Assembly: GCF_000144645.1 (NCBI RefSeq)
Contig: NC_014377.1
Location: 930,001-994,000 of the forward strand
From: Thermosediminibacter oceani DSM 16646
Lineage (GTDB): Bacteria; Bacillota; Thermosediminibacteria; Thermosediminibacterales; Thermosediminibacteraceae
DNA: 64,000 nt
Direction: 5' to 3'
Numbering within the stretch: position 1 is the first letter of the stretch; every line of letters begins with the position of its first letter. The notes under the pieces were generated by a model. That model saw nothing but the letters and a program-made list of their open reading frames with translations, ran no database searches and had not been told where the DNA came from. Made by a program: the position numbers and the translations under genes. Of the stretch, positions 44,349-52,488 are shown piece by piece.

Positions 44349-45194
44349 ATGCAGGAGGCTAATTTTTACAAGATAAATGAGATTGACAATATGCAATTTT
44401 TGATAATTCCAAAAACGCTTTTCACGAGCGAAAATTATCGTGATTTGCTTGACGGTGCTAAATTACTGTACGCCGTCTTGTTGGAAAGGATGCAATTATC
44501 CAAAAAGAATGGGTGGGCGGACGAAAACGGAAACGTGTATATAATCTACCCTAGAGAAGAAATTGCAAATTTTATGAAAATTAGTATAAAAACTGTTGTA
44601 AGATACATGAAAGCACTCAAGGAATATGGGCTAATTCTTGAAAAGCGACAAGGACTTTCCAGACCTAATATCATCTATGTACTTAAGCCATATTCCAGAG
44701 ATGAAGAATTTTTCACCTCCAGAGTGGACAGCGATGTCCATTCAAGAATGGACAATATGACAAAAACTGAATGGACAAATTTACCACCAAATCATACTAA
44801 TATGAATCATACTGAGATAAATAAAAAAAATAACACAAACACCCTTGTGGATAAGTTTCACGCTATCACTGGAAGAAGGAATTGGAAATTATTTGTTATT
44901 CTTTTAAAAAAATATTCTTATGATTACATCCTTGAAAAACTAAATTACATGGAAATGTTTGCCAAAAGCCACCTAATACGAAACTTCGAAGGATTTTTGG
45001 CGAGTGCTTTACGTGATAATTACATGACTGTTGCTCAAAAGATCGAAAAAACATCAAGGAAAGTCTTACTCGAAACTTACCAGAAATTGGAATATTATCG
45101 TAGTGTAAAACCTGCGTCAAAAGAAGTGGCTTTGGCATGGATTACTTTGATAAAAAACCAACTAACAGGAGGTATGGAGGTATGCCCATGTTAA
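44349..45194 (+). CDS. RepA_N-family replication initiator
   Basis: The N-terminal 100 residues have the RepA_N signature: FYKINEIDNMQFLIIPKTLF, a DGAKLLYAVLLERM helix and YPREEIANFMKISIKTVVRYM winged helix. A linker rich in N and T (about 130-165) is followed by a helical C-terminal domain. RepA_N proteins start theta replication of Firmicute plasmids and conjugative elements. ATG 44349 follows GGGAGCAAGGA. The linker DNA carries repeats and a DnaA box. With int, it suggests the element replicates after excision. Confidence 0.85.
   Translation: MQEANFYKINEIDNMQFLIIPKTLFTSENYRDLLDGAKLLYAVLLERMQLSKKNGWADENGNVYIIYPREEIANFMKISIKTVVRYMKALKEYGLILEKRQGLSRPNIIYVLKPYSRDEEFFTSRVDSDVHSRMDNMTKTEWTNLPPNHTNMNHTEINKKNNTNTLVDKFHAITGRRNWKLFVILLKKYSYDYILEKLNYMEMFAKSHLIRNFEGFLASALRDNYMTVAQKIEKTSRKVLLETYQKLEYYRSVKPASKEVALAWITLIKNQLTGGMEVCPC
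44725..44854 (+). other. Candidate replication origin inside the RepA_N gene
   Basis: TGGACA occurs at 44725, 44749 and 44772 and inverted (TGTCCA) at 44735; AATCATACT is repeated at 44790 and 44805 with 15-bp period; and a perfect DnaA box (TGTGGATAA, minus-strand TTATCCACA) lies at 44846-44854. In characterised RepA_N plasmids the origin lies within the rep coding region, as here. Function is inferred. Confidence 0.5.
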
Positions 45195-45412
45195 AGCTTG
45201 ACGAAAAGATAATATTTAGGGTGATCAGCGGCGAAACAAAAGTCCTCCAGTGGCTTGAAGAAAATTTCGATTTATCCCAATTTAAGGTTGAGGATTTTCC
45301 GCTATTTCCAGCAGGGAAAAGAATCATTGATAAAAACGGTGAGGAAATGGTTGTATTTTGGGATTTTTTATATGATAGGATTGAATACTTTTTCCAAAAA
45401 ATAAACCAATAG
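45188..45412 (+). CDS. Hypothetical small protein after RepA_N
   Basis: A 74-aa soluble protein (LKLDEKIIFRVISGETKVLQ) with an acidic, aromatic-rich C-terminal half. No family recognised. ATG 45188 lies 7 bp after GGAGG and overlaps the RepA_N end by 7 bp, so the two are translationally coupled. Confidence 0.6.
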   Translation: MLKLDEKIIFRVISGETKVLQWLEENFDLSQFKVEDFPLFPAGKRIIDKNGEEMVVFWDFLYDRIEYFFQKINQ

Positions 45413-45709
45413 GAGGTATAGGGTATGCTTATGCTGGAACTTGATGAAAGAAAAATTTTAGGAAGGCGGATCGAAGCACTAAAAGAAACATACCACAATG
45501 TATGTGGTAGGGAAGTGTCGGACAGGTTTTTGGAGTATTTAGAAACAATACCAATGTTTATTGCATAATTAAAATGGACAGAGTTGCAAAATAAAATCCC
45601 CACTTTTGCAACTCAAAAATCCCCAAATTTGCAAAGGTCATTGCAGGCACCCCTAAAAACCTTTACCCTTGTAGTTAGGGAAATCTTAACTGCAAGGGAG
45701 GATTGGAGG

Positions 45710-47233
45710 ATGCTCACAATGACCCATATTGATAATATCAGAAAAGCGTTCTTTATGAAAGGGCAAAATATCAGCGAGATAGCCCGGGAATTCCAAAAAG
45801 ACCGAAAAACTATACGCAAGTATATTTATCAAGAAGACTGGAACACCAGGGTTAAAGTTGAAGAAGTTAAACATACCTTCCCAAAACTCGACCCTTTCAA
45901 GGCGGATATAGATCAGTGGCTTGAAGAAGATAAAAAAGCTCGCAAAAAGCAGAGGCATACCGCCAAAAGGATTTATGACAGGCTCTGTGAAAAATACCAA
46001 GATAAGTTTAACTGTTCTTACCGCACCGTAGCAGGCTACGTAGCCATGAGAAAAAAAGAATTGTACCAGGACAACTCATGTCGTCTGCCGCTGGAACATA
46101 TCCCGGGTGAAGCGCAGGTGGATTTCGGTGAGGCAGACTTTTACGAAAACGGGACGCTGCATCACGGATTTTATCTGAACCTGTCGTTTCCCTACAGTAA
46201 CGTAGGATATACCCAGCTTTTCAAGGGAGAAAACCAGGAATGCCTGTTTCAGGGACTTAAGGACATATTTGAACACTTGGGGGGAGTACCCCGTAAGCTA
46301 TGGTTTGATAACGCCAGCACTATCGTGAAACTCTCGAAAAATGGAGAGCGCAAACTAACCGACGCCTTCCTGAGGTTCAAGCAGCACTATGGTTTTGAAG
46401 CGGTATTCTGTAACCCTGCTTCCGGCCATGAAAAGGGTAATGTGGAAAACAAGGTGGGATACCACCGGCGCAACTTCCTTGTCCCGGTCCCCAGGTTTGA
46501 AAAGCTGGAGGATTTTAACCGCGAACTTTTACGATTGTGCGACCGGGACATGCACCGCGAACACTACCGGAAGGAGGCATCCATAGCCGAACTTTTTAAT
46601 GAAGACCGTAAGGCTCTGCTTGAGCTGCCTACCGTTCCTTACGAGGTAGCCGGTTACATAACAGTCAAAACCAACGCCTACGCCAAATTCAGCTTGAACG
46701 GTGGAAAGCACCTATACTCTACCGCCCCCAAATACGCCAACAGCCGGGTGCTTGTAAAGATAACAGCCCATGAGGTCATACCGCTGGATGAGAGCCACCG
46801 GGAAATCGTGCGCCACCGGCGGCTTTACGGGGACAACAAGCAAGAAAGCATGGACTGGCTGCCATATCTTACCCAGCTTTCCCGCTGTCCGGGAGCCCTT
46901 AAGTATTCGGGAATATACAGCATGCTGCCGGACCCACTCCGGGAATACCTCGACGGCTTAAGCAAAAGTGAGCGCGGCAAAGCGCTCAAGGCTTTGGCTG
47001 TGCTTTGTACCAAAAGCAGTTTTGAACAGGCTGTGAACGCTGTAGCCGAGGCTCTCCTTTACGGAGTGCAGGATTTAGACAGCCTCGTAGCCATCCATAA
47101 CAGGATAACGGGTATAACCCCGCAGTTGGAGCCGGTAAAGATTCCGGAAGGGGTTCCTGAACTCACTGCATTCCGCTTCAATGCAGAAGACTATGACAAA
47201 GCCTTTCTGAAAGGCGGTGCCAATTTATGCTGA
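45710..47233 (+). CDS. istA: IS21-family transposase IstA
   Basis: A DDE transposase of 507 aa. N-terminal helix-turn-helix (MKGQNISEIAREFQKDRKTI) precedes the rve catalytic core with D138 (QVDFGEADF), D200 (WFDNAS) and E246 (GNVENK). ATG 45710 follows GGGAGG with 8-bp spacing; the frame extends upstream without a better start. It overlaps istB by 7 bp. Confidence 0.95.
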   Translation: MLTMTHIDNIRKAFFMKGQNISEIAREFQKDRKTIRKYIYQEDWNTRVKVEEVKHTFPKLDPFKADIDQWLEEDKKARKKQRHTAKRIYDRLCEKYQDKFNCSYRTVAGYVAMRKKELYQDNSCRLPLEHIPGEAQVDFGEADFYENGTLHHGFYLNLSFPYSNVGYTQLFKGENQECLFQGLKDIFEHLGGVPRKLWFDNASTIVKLSKNGERKLTDAFLRFKQHYGFEAVFCNPASGHEKGNVENKVGYHRRNFLVPVPRFEKLEDFNRELLRLCDRDMHREHYRKEASIAELFNEDRKALLELPTVPYEVAGYITVKTNAYAKFSLNGGKHLYSTAPKYANSRVLVKITAHEVIPLDESHREIVRHRRLYGDNKQESMDWLPYLTQLSRCPGALKYSGIYSMLPDPLREYLDGLSKSERGKALKALAVLCTKSSFEQAVNAVAEALLYGVQDLDSLVAIHNRITGITPQLEPVKIPEGVPELTAFRFNAEDYDKAFLKGGANLC

Positions 47234-47958
47234 AGGACGAAATCGCCGCCTGCTGTAAAGCATTAAAACTCAGCCGCAATCTAGTGGAAAACTGCGACAA
47301 GATCGAGGCTCAAAGCCATGAAGAATACCTGCTGAAGCTGCTAAGATTAGAACTGGAGCACAGAGACGCAAGCCGAAAGGACAGGCTTTTGAAAAATGCG
47401 GGCTTTTACACGATAAAGACCTTTGCCGGCTACATATTCGATGAAATCAAACTCCCGCAGGGGCTTACACCGCAGGACCTAAAAGATTGCAAATTTCTCG
47501 AAGAAAAGAAAAACCTGATCCTTTACGGCAACGTGGGAACCGGCAAAACCCATCTTGCCACCGCCATCGGTGTGGAGGCCTGTAAAAAAGGCTACAACGT
47601 AAAGTTTTTCCGCACTGCAGCGCTGGTAAACCGGCTGGTGGAAGCCCGGAAGGGAGGTGAACTTTCCGGGTTACTGAAACAGCTTTCCAAACCAGATCTT
47701 CTGATCTGCGACGAATGGGGCTATGTTCCTTTGGACCGCGAAGGAGCGCAGCTACTTTTTCAGGTGATTTCGGACTGCTATGAACGTCGCAGTGTAGTAA
47801 TTACCACTAACCTGGAATTCAGCCGCTGGGCGAGCATTTTCTACGATGAGCAGATGACAGCAGCAATGATTGACCGGCTAATACACCACAGTTACCTATT
47901 GATCTTTGATGGTCAAAGCTACCGGATGAGGCAATCACTCATGAGGCAATTAAGTTAA
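47227..47958 (+). CDS. istB: IS21-family helper ATPase IstB
   Basis: A DnaA/DnaC-like AAA+ ATPase that directs IstA to target DNA. Walker A is GNVGTGKTH (101-109), Walker B LLICDEWGY, and sensor region ITTNLEFSRW. At 243 aa it is complete. It starts inside the istA 3' end. Confidence 0.96.
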   Translation: MLKDEIAACCKALKLSRNLVENCDKIEAQSHEEYLLKLLRLELEHRDASRKDRLLKNAGFYTIKTFAGYIFDEIKLPQGLTPQDLKDCKFLEEKKNLILYGNVGTGKTHLATAIGVEACKKGYNVKFFRTAALVNRLVEARKGGELSGLLKQLSKPDLLICDEWGYVPLDREGAQLLFQVISDCYERRSVVITTNLEFSRWASIFYDEQMTAAMIDRLIHHSYLLIFDGQSYRMRQSLMRQLS

Positions 47959-48128
47959 CATAAAAATTCCCCACCGGTGCCTGGGGAAAAACCTTTGCAA
48001 AAATGGGGAATTTCCTCTTGCAAAAAACAATACCAACGACGAGAGAAAAGATTGAATTAGTAAATTTTTACATCAATGAAATAATGGAGATATACTATCA
48101 AGACAAATACTTAGAAGCAAGATTGGGT

Positions 48129-48156
48129 TAGAGGCTCTAAGCCTCTATTTTTTCGG
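48129..48156 (+). terminator. Terminator after the interrupted small gene
   Basis: TAGAGGC and GCCTCTA pair around TCTAA, followed by TTTTTT; the stem includes the stop codon of the interrupted gene. Confidence 0.8.
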
Positions 48157-48220
48157 ATAATTGCAGGAAAATCGAGGAAAAACGCTCAAAAAATTGCTAT
48201 TATATTAATGGAGGGGTATA

Positions 48221-48364
48221 ATCAAAGCACGTGGTAAGTATAAAACCTGTTCTAAATGTGGGAAAGTGTATCTGGCAACTAGAAAATATTTTAGTCCAGA
48301 CCGCAGAAACAAAGATGGATTACAAAGTATTTGTAAAAAATGTGATAATTACAGGAAAAAGTGA
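48221..48364 (+). CDS. Small four-cysteine zinc-ribbon protein, start codon unclear
   Basis: A frame of about 47 residues contains CSKCGKVYLATRKYF and DGLQSICKKCDNY: two CxxC pairs about 31 residues apart, the layout of small phage zinc-ribbon proteins related to HNH-associated domains. GGAGGGG (48210-48216) precedes it, but the in-frame codons nearby are ATA 48218 and ATC 48221; there is no ATG, GTG or TTG. Either a rare start or a decayed gene. Confidence 0.5.
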   Translation: MKARGKYKTCSKCGKVYLATRKYFSPDRRNKDGLQSICKKCDNYRKK

Positions 48365-48457
48365 TAATTTTTTCAAAAAAAATGTCTTTTAAATATATGA
48401 GGGAGAATTGCAGCCCACTCATTCACTAAAAACTTTTACAATCTTGGTGTTTTTATC

Positions 48458-48490
48458 AGGAGGTTTCATGCCTCTTTTTTTATTTTTTTT
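48458..48490 (+). terminator. Terminator-like hairpin, or short leader ORF, before the structural genes
   Basis: AGGAGG and CCTCTT pair around TTTCATG, followed by long T-runs. The same bases also make a ribosome site and ATG (48468) for a 16-codon frame (MPLFLFFLKFKNLNWRR) whose TGA (48516-48518) overlaps the next gene's GGAGGTGA, so a coupled leader peptide is an alternative reading. Confidence 0.55.
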
Positions 48491-48523
48491 AAAATTCAAA
48501 AATTTGAATTGGAGGTGATTTAC

Positions 48524-48877
48524 ATGGCTGAAATCAGACCAGAGGGTTATCAAAATATCAGGGACTATATGCAAGCAAACTGGCAATACATAGAATTGCG
48601 TGATGATGCAGGAAATCCTATTTTGAGGCTTTCTCCTGCTGATCCTAGAGTAACATGGACGCATAATGCAGGAGATCAAACCCTAAAATTACAAATCATA
48701 GTTAAAGGCAGTGATGCAGATATTACCCTACCCACAACCTTTGCTTCTAGTGCTATATACAATGTAGCCACAGGTGGAAATCCTTTTAGCGTGGAAACCT
48801 TCACGCCGTTTACGATGGAAAACGAGAACGACGAATTAACAGTTATCCATGAAATACAAGTGCCGCAGGTAGTTTAA
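48524..48877 (+). CDS. Phage-type structural protein of unknown role
   Basis: A 117-aa protein of mostly beta character (LRLSPADPRVTWTHNAGDQ, LKLQIIVKGSDADITLP). I recall similar proteins beside capsid or fibre genes of Firmicute phages but cannot assign a function. ATG 48524 follows GGAGGTGA. It heads a run of genes up to the scaffold and capsid, so a virion decoration or fibre base is possible. Confidence 0.55.
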   Translation: MAEIRPEGYQNIRDYMQANWQYIELRDDAGNPILRLSPADPRVTWTHNAGDQTLKLQIIVKGSDADITLPTTFASSAIYNVATGGNPFSVETFTPFTMENENDELTVIHEIQVPQVV

Positions 48878-48891
48878 GGCGGTGATTAAAC

Positions 48892-50136
48892 ATGCTTGGC
48901 AGCGGCACACAGACAGACCCTTATCGAATACAGACACCTGCCGATTTAAACGCAGTACGAAATAATTTAAGTGCATATTACGAATTGGCCAATGACCTTG
49001 ATATGGCTGGTTTCGGTAATTTTACGCCGATTGGCACTTCTTCAAGTCCTTTCACTGGACACTTCGACGGTAAAGGGTACAAAATTTTAAACCTAACAAT
49101 TAACGTTTCTGCCGCTAACGTTGGACTTTTTGGATATATCAATAATGGTGGTATAGTGCAAAACTTAGGGTTAGAAAATTGCAACATAACAGGCAACGCA
49201 GTAAACTATGTTGGTGGCATTGTAGGGTATTTATACAATGGTACAGTCCAAAATTGCTATACCAAAGGCAGTATAATAGGACAATATGGGATAGGCGGTA
49301 TTGTAGGTTGGTTTAATATTGGTATTATTCGCAATTGTTTTTCTCGCGCTAGTGTCACAGGGAAAGGCAGGGTAGGAGGACTTCTAGGACATGGTGTAAG
49401 TGCAAATGCAGTGGTAGAAAAGTGCTATTCTACCGGATTAGTGACAGTAACACCTGATCCGAACAATTATAATGGCGGTTTAGTAGGATCATACACCGTT
49501 ACGCCACCCGTCTTTGATTCATACTGGGACATCGAAACTAGCGGTCAGACCATTTCCGCTGGCGGTATAGGAAAAACAACCGCTGAAATGAAAAACCAAA
49601 GCACTTACGTGAATTGGGATTTTGCAAATGTATGGGGCATAAATGGCGATTACCCGTATCTGCGGATTTTTGGAGTGCCGGGGAAAAGTGGGAATATAAC
49701 TATTACAAGTTTTATCGAAACAATTTCAAGTGATACTTCGAAATTAATAAAAGGTAATAAAACAGGACAAAGTTTTATTAATAAATTTTACTCAAGTACT
49801 AGTAAAAGCACTAAAAAATATATATCAAGTTTCATAAAACCAATTTATTCCAGTGTAGAAAAGCAAGTAAGAACAGTAATTTCAAGGAAGGTTGATTTAA
49901 CTTCATACATTTTGCCTATTAATGGGAAGATAGAAAGAAAAATAAAATCAAATAAAGTAAATATTGCATATATAAAACATATATTTTCAAGTATTTTTGC
50001 AAAATTACCTTTGCTATTTTCGGGAGGAAAAGCAAGGGTATTTTATTTTGAAAATTTAAGTCATGCAGGTACGATTGAAAACCTTTCCAGAACAGGAAAA
50101 CTGGAAAACCTTTCGAAAGCGTGGTGGATAGAGTAA
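48892..50136 (+). CDS. GLUG-motif beta-helix protein, possible surface fibre
   Basis: The first 250 residues contain the repeats of GLUG-motif beta-helices (NVGLFGYINNGGIVQNLGLE, YVGGIVGYLYNGTVQNCYTK, GIGGIVGWFNIGIIRNC, RVGGLLGHGVSANAVVEKCY). The remaining 160 residues are Ser/Lys-rich with loose repeats (SFIETISS, SFINKFYSS, SFIKPIYSS) and end in three ENLS units. Such proteins are found as adhesins or as capsid fibres; no membrane anchor or signal is seen, which favours a virion role. It overlaps the next start by one base. Confidence 0.7.
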   Translation: MLGSGTQTDPYRIQTPADLNAVRNNLSAYYELANDLDMAGFGNFTPIGTSSSPFTGHFDGKGYKILNLTINVSAANVGLFGYINNGGIVQNLGLENCNITGNAVNYVGGIVGYLYNGTVQNCYTKGSIIGQYGIGGIVGWFNIGIIRNCFSRASVTGKGRVGGLLGHGVSANAVVEKCYSTGLVTVTPDPNNYNGGLVGSYTVTPPVFDSYWDIETSGQTISAGGIGKTTAEMKNQSTYVNWDFANVWGINGDYPYLRIFGVPGKSGNITITSFIETISSDTSKLIKGNKTGQSFINKFYSSTSKSTKKYISSFIKPIYSSVEKQVRTVISRKVDLTSYILPINGKIERKIKSNKVNIAYIKHIFSSIFAKLPLLFSGGKARVFYFENLSHAGTIENLSRTGKLENLSKAWWIE

Positions 50137-50411
50137 TGGCACTTGTAGGAGATACAATAAGGCTTTATGTGGAGTTTCGGAATTTCGAGAATGAAAAAAT
50201 TGATCCTTCTAATATAAACTTACAAATATTAGATGAACAAGGACAAGAGATAGAAAATATAACAATTGATTCTTCTAATAAATTAGACGTTGGTAAATAT
50301 TTCTATGACTATGTTGTCCCAGAAGGCACAGGGGATTTATATTTCGTGTTTTCTGGGATTTGTAATAATAAGCCAATCAAAGCAAAAGGTAAGTTTTCTA
50401 GAGAAGTTTAA
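50136..50411 (+). CDS. Small beta-sandwich-like phage protein
   Basis: A 91-aa protein resembling an Ig-like or BppU-type domain (GDTIRLYVEFRNFENEKIDP, then YFYDYVVPEGTGDLYFVFSG). ATG 50136 shares one base with the preceding stop (TAATG), a coupled start. It probably works with the GLUG protein on the particle surface; this is inference from context. Confidence 0.55.
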   Translation: MALVGDTIRLYVEFRNFENEKIDPSNINLQILDEQGQEIENITIDSSNKLDVGKYFYDYVVPEGTGDLYFVFSGICNNKPIKAKGKFSREV

Positions 50412-50414
50412 AAA

Positions 50415-50457
50415 TTTCTGCTTGCGGGAGCCAACCCGTAAAAAAGGTTAGCAGAAA
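50415..50457 (+). ncRNA. Structured RNA element before the scaffold gene
   Basis: TTTCTGCT (50415-50422) pairs with AGCAGAAA (50450-50457), and AACC (50433-50436) with GGTT (50446-50449) stacked on it, leaving an internal asymmetric loop with GCGGGAGCC. The right arm touches the scaffold ribosome site (GGAG at 50458). It lacks a T-run, so a cis-regulatory or processing role is more likely than termination. Confidence 0.45.
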
Positions 50458-50468
50458 GGAGAGGCATT

Positions 50469-50948
50469 ATGGAACTAAAAGAATTACTTGGCGAAGAATT
50501 ATTTAATCAGGTAATGGCAAAGGTAGGTGATCACAAAATTGATATAGTAAGCAATGGGCAATGGATACCGAAAAGCAAGTTTGATGAAGTAATTACTGAA
50601 AAAAATCAATATAAGGCACAAGTGGAAAAACTCTCGAAATATAAGCCAGTTGAAAAATCCGATGCAGAAAAGGCACTAGAGGAAAGAGAAAAGGCACTTT
50701 TCCAAAAAGAAGTGGAATTAATTTTAAAAGAACATGGGCTTGAAGATTTTAAGGATTTCTTTGTTGTTAATTCTATTGATGAATTAAAACCCAAAATAGA
50801 GGCATTTAAAAAGATTTTAGATAGCCAAAAACTGAATAATAGTTATAAACCTTCAGACCACAAAAATAATGACGCTTATTCCCGATATGCCAGCGAGAAA
50901 AACGCCGTTGGCATGATTGGGGCGAAACTTTCAAAATTATTTTCATAA
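50469..50948 (+). CDS. Phage capsid scaffolding protein (GP20/DUF4355-like)
   Basis: A 159-aa, strongly charged protein with a central coiled coil (EKNQYKAQVEKLSKYKPVEK, EKALEEREKALFQKEVELIL) and a short helical C-terminus, the layout of SPP1-type scaffolds. It lies 14 bp before the major capsid gene, as in other phages. Heads of this type need no protease, and none is encoded here. Confidence 0.78.
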   Translation: MELKELLGEELFNQVMAKVGDHKIDIVSNGQWIPKSKFDEVITEKNQYKAQVEKLSKYKPVEKSDAEKALEEREKALFQKEVELILKEHGLEDFKDFFVVNSIDELKPKIEAFKKILDSQKLNNSYKPSDHKNNDAYSRYASEKNAVGMIGAKLSKLFS

Positions 50949-50962
50949 GGAGGATGATTTAA

Positions 50963-51847
50963 ATGATAAAAACTGATTCTTTTACAAATCTAGAAAAAGT
51001 ATCTCTTGCCACAGAAATAGGGCTAGTAGCACCGACAGATACGCCGCTTTATTCTCTTATTCTCAATCTAGGACAGGTAGACCAGGCAACCTCACCTGTT
51101 GTGGTATGGCGTGAAAAAACACTGGATACCACAAATGACATTTCTGTCCCTGAAGGTGCTAATCCTGTTTTCTATCAGAGCAATAGAGCCGAAATATCGA
51201 ACTATTGTGAGATATTCCTGAAAGGCGTGGAAGTTTCTGGTAGTGCCAGTGCATCTTCCATAGCGGGAATACCTGACCTTATGGCTAGCGAAGTAGCAGA
51301 CAGGTTAGCAGAGATGAAGGTCAACATAGAAAAAGCGTTGATAAACGGTGTCAAGAATGATGGCAGCCAGACCCCCTACATACGGAGAATGGGAGGACTT
51401 ATTTCATTTGTACCTGAAGGCAACAAAGTAACTGGAGCAAACCTTGATGAAGCCAATTTTAAAGCCACAGTTAAGAAACTCTGGGAAAATGGACTGGGAA
51501 TTAACGAATATGTTGCTTTAGTAAATGCCGATCTCAAAGAAGCCATCGACGCTATATATGACGCTAAATACCAGTACATCGCACCCATGCAGGATAATTA
51601 TTTCGGACTTGTTGTAAGACGTGTTCAGACAAACTATGGTAATGTAAACATTATTCTTAATAGGCACATGCCTGTTGACAAGATGGTAGTTTTCGACCCT
51701 GCTTATCTCCGAATAGCGAATTTAAGAGAACCTGTTTTCGAACCTTTGGCGAAAACAGGCGATAGCGTCAAGGGACAGGTAGTTGCAGAGCTTACTTTGA
51801 AGGTATTGAGTCCAAAGGCTATCGCTATGTTTGAACTTACTGTGTAA
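50963..51847 (+). CDS. Major capsid protein, SU10-like (HK97 fold)
   Basis: A 294-aa protein of the SU10 major capsid family: N-terminal TDSFTNLEKVSLATEIGLVAPTDTPLYS, an E-loop-like region (VWREKTLDTTNDISVPEGAN) and a C-terminal domain (HMPVDKMVVFDPAYLRIANLREPVFEPLAKTGD, seen in parts). ATG 50963 follows AGGAGGATG. It is complete, with a strong terminator after it. It indicates that the element makes its own capsid. Confidence 0.85.
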   Translation: MIKTDSFTNLEKVSLATEIGLVAPTDTPLYSLILNLGQVDQATSPVVVWREKTLDTTNDISVPEGANPVFYQSNRAEISNYCEIFLKGVEVSGSASASSIAGIPDLMASEVADRLAEMKVNIEKALINGVKNDGSQTPYIRRMGGLISFVPEGNKVTGANLDEANFKATVKKLWENGLGINEYVALVNADLKEAIDAIYDAKYQYIAPMQDNYFGLVVRRVQTNYGNVNIILNRHMPVDKMVVFDPAYLRIANLREPVFEPLAKTGDSVKGQVVAELTLKVLSPKAIAMFELTV

Positions 51848-51899
51848 TAAAACTAACAGCAACATAAGCAATCCTGCACATTCCCTAGCACGCCAACAG

Positions 51900-51932
51900 G
51901 AGAGGGGATGATGCCGTCCCTTCTCTTTTTTT
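51900..51932 (+). terminator. Terminator after the major capsid gene
   Basis: GAGAGGGGA (51900-51908) pairs with TCCCTTCTC (51917-51925), 9 bp with one G-U, followed by TTTTTTT. Confidence 0.9.
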
Positions 51933-51971
51933 AAATTTCATTCAATTTTTTGCAAAAAGGAGGGGAGGAGG

Positions 51972-52160
51972 ATGGAAGAAAGGGAAATACTTATGCTGGA
52001 AAGAAGAAGAAAAAACATAAAACTTCGGGAAATAGCAAAAGCGATAGGATGTAGTATTTCGCTTTTGTCCAGGTGGGAGCGGGGAGAGTGTCACATAGCG
52101 CCGGAGAAATTGAGAAGATACAGAGAATTTTTGATAGGAGGTAATAACGATGGAAAATAG
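51972..52160 (+). CDS. Small XRE-type helix-turn-helix protein
   Basis: A 62-aa protein consisting almost entirely of one helix-turn-helix (KLREIAKAIGCSISLLSRWERG). It starts behind GGAGGAGG and overlaps the next gene by 11 bp. It is a candidate regulator of the element, comparable in size to excisionase or Cro-like proteins. It is transcribed with the late-gene strand rather than divergently, which is unusual for a repressor. Confidence 0.75.
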   Translation: MEEREILMLERRRKNIKLREIAKAIGCSISLLSRWERGECHIAPEKLRRYREFLIGGNNDGK

Positions 52161-52383
52161 AGACCTTTTCGGCGTTTCTTCGTTTTCGCTCGCTGCGTAT
52201 CTGAAAATTTTCGGCATAGAGCCAAAAGAAATTGTAAGAATAACTGACCGCCAAATAATATTTGTGTACGAGAGAGACAAAAAATTCGATGAAATACTTA
52301 CGCAATACAACAATGATGAATTTTTGAGGCAATATAAAAAGTATTATGCCGAATTACAAAACATAGCAAAATATGGAAATTAG
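52150..52383 (+). CDS. Small DUF5659-like protein (first copy)
   Basis: A 77-aa protein with the pattern FSVSS/FSLAAYLKIFG followed by a beta-strand pair (IVRITDRQIIFVYERD) and a helical tail. It resembles DUF5659 phage proteins and the one at 53150. Function unknown. It is coupled to the XRE gene. Confidence 0.5.
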   Translation: MENRDLFGVSSFSLAAYLKIFGIEPKEIVRITDRQIIFVYERDKKFDEILTQYNNDEFLRQYKKYYAELQNIAKYGN

Positions 52384-52488
52384 ATGAAGATGATTGATAC
52401 CGGAATGAATTCTTATTTCGTTATAAAAATTAACCAAATACAGACGCAGATTTGTGAAGTTTTTAAATACATTGAATTTTTACTGTAA
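52384..52488 (+). CDS. Possible 34-aa ORF
   Basis: ATG 52384 directly follows the preceding TAG. The product (MKMIDTGMNSYFVIKINQ...) has no recognised family and overlaps the end of a minus-strand gene by 9 bp; support is weak. Confidence 0.25.
   Translation: MKMIDTGMNSYFVIKINQIQTQICEVFKYIEFLL

Larger units (their letters stand above)
45555..48029 (+). mobile_element. IS21-family insertion sequence with 7-bp target duplication
   Basis: The 2475-bp element starts TGTTTATTGCA and ends TGCAAAAAACA, imperfect terminal inverted repeats of IS21 type (TGT...ACA). It is flanked by ATACCAA on both sides (45548-45554 and 48030-48036). Subterminal repeats of TTTGCAA and CCCCA occur inside both ends, as in transposase-binding sites. 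istA and istB are intact, so it is probably active. Its base composition is closer to the host genes than to the surrounding element. Confidence 0.93.
45425..48131 (+). pseudogene. Small gene split by the IS21-type element
   Basis: The left part (45425-45554, ATG behind AGGAGGT) and right part (48037-48131) join in frame after removal of the insertion and one target copy, giving 74 residues with the junction at LETIP-TTREKIELVNFYINE. As it stands, the left part reads three codons into the element (MFIA) and stops at 45568, a 47-aa product. The restored protein is helical and charged, with no recognised family. Confidence 0.8.
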
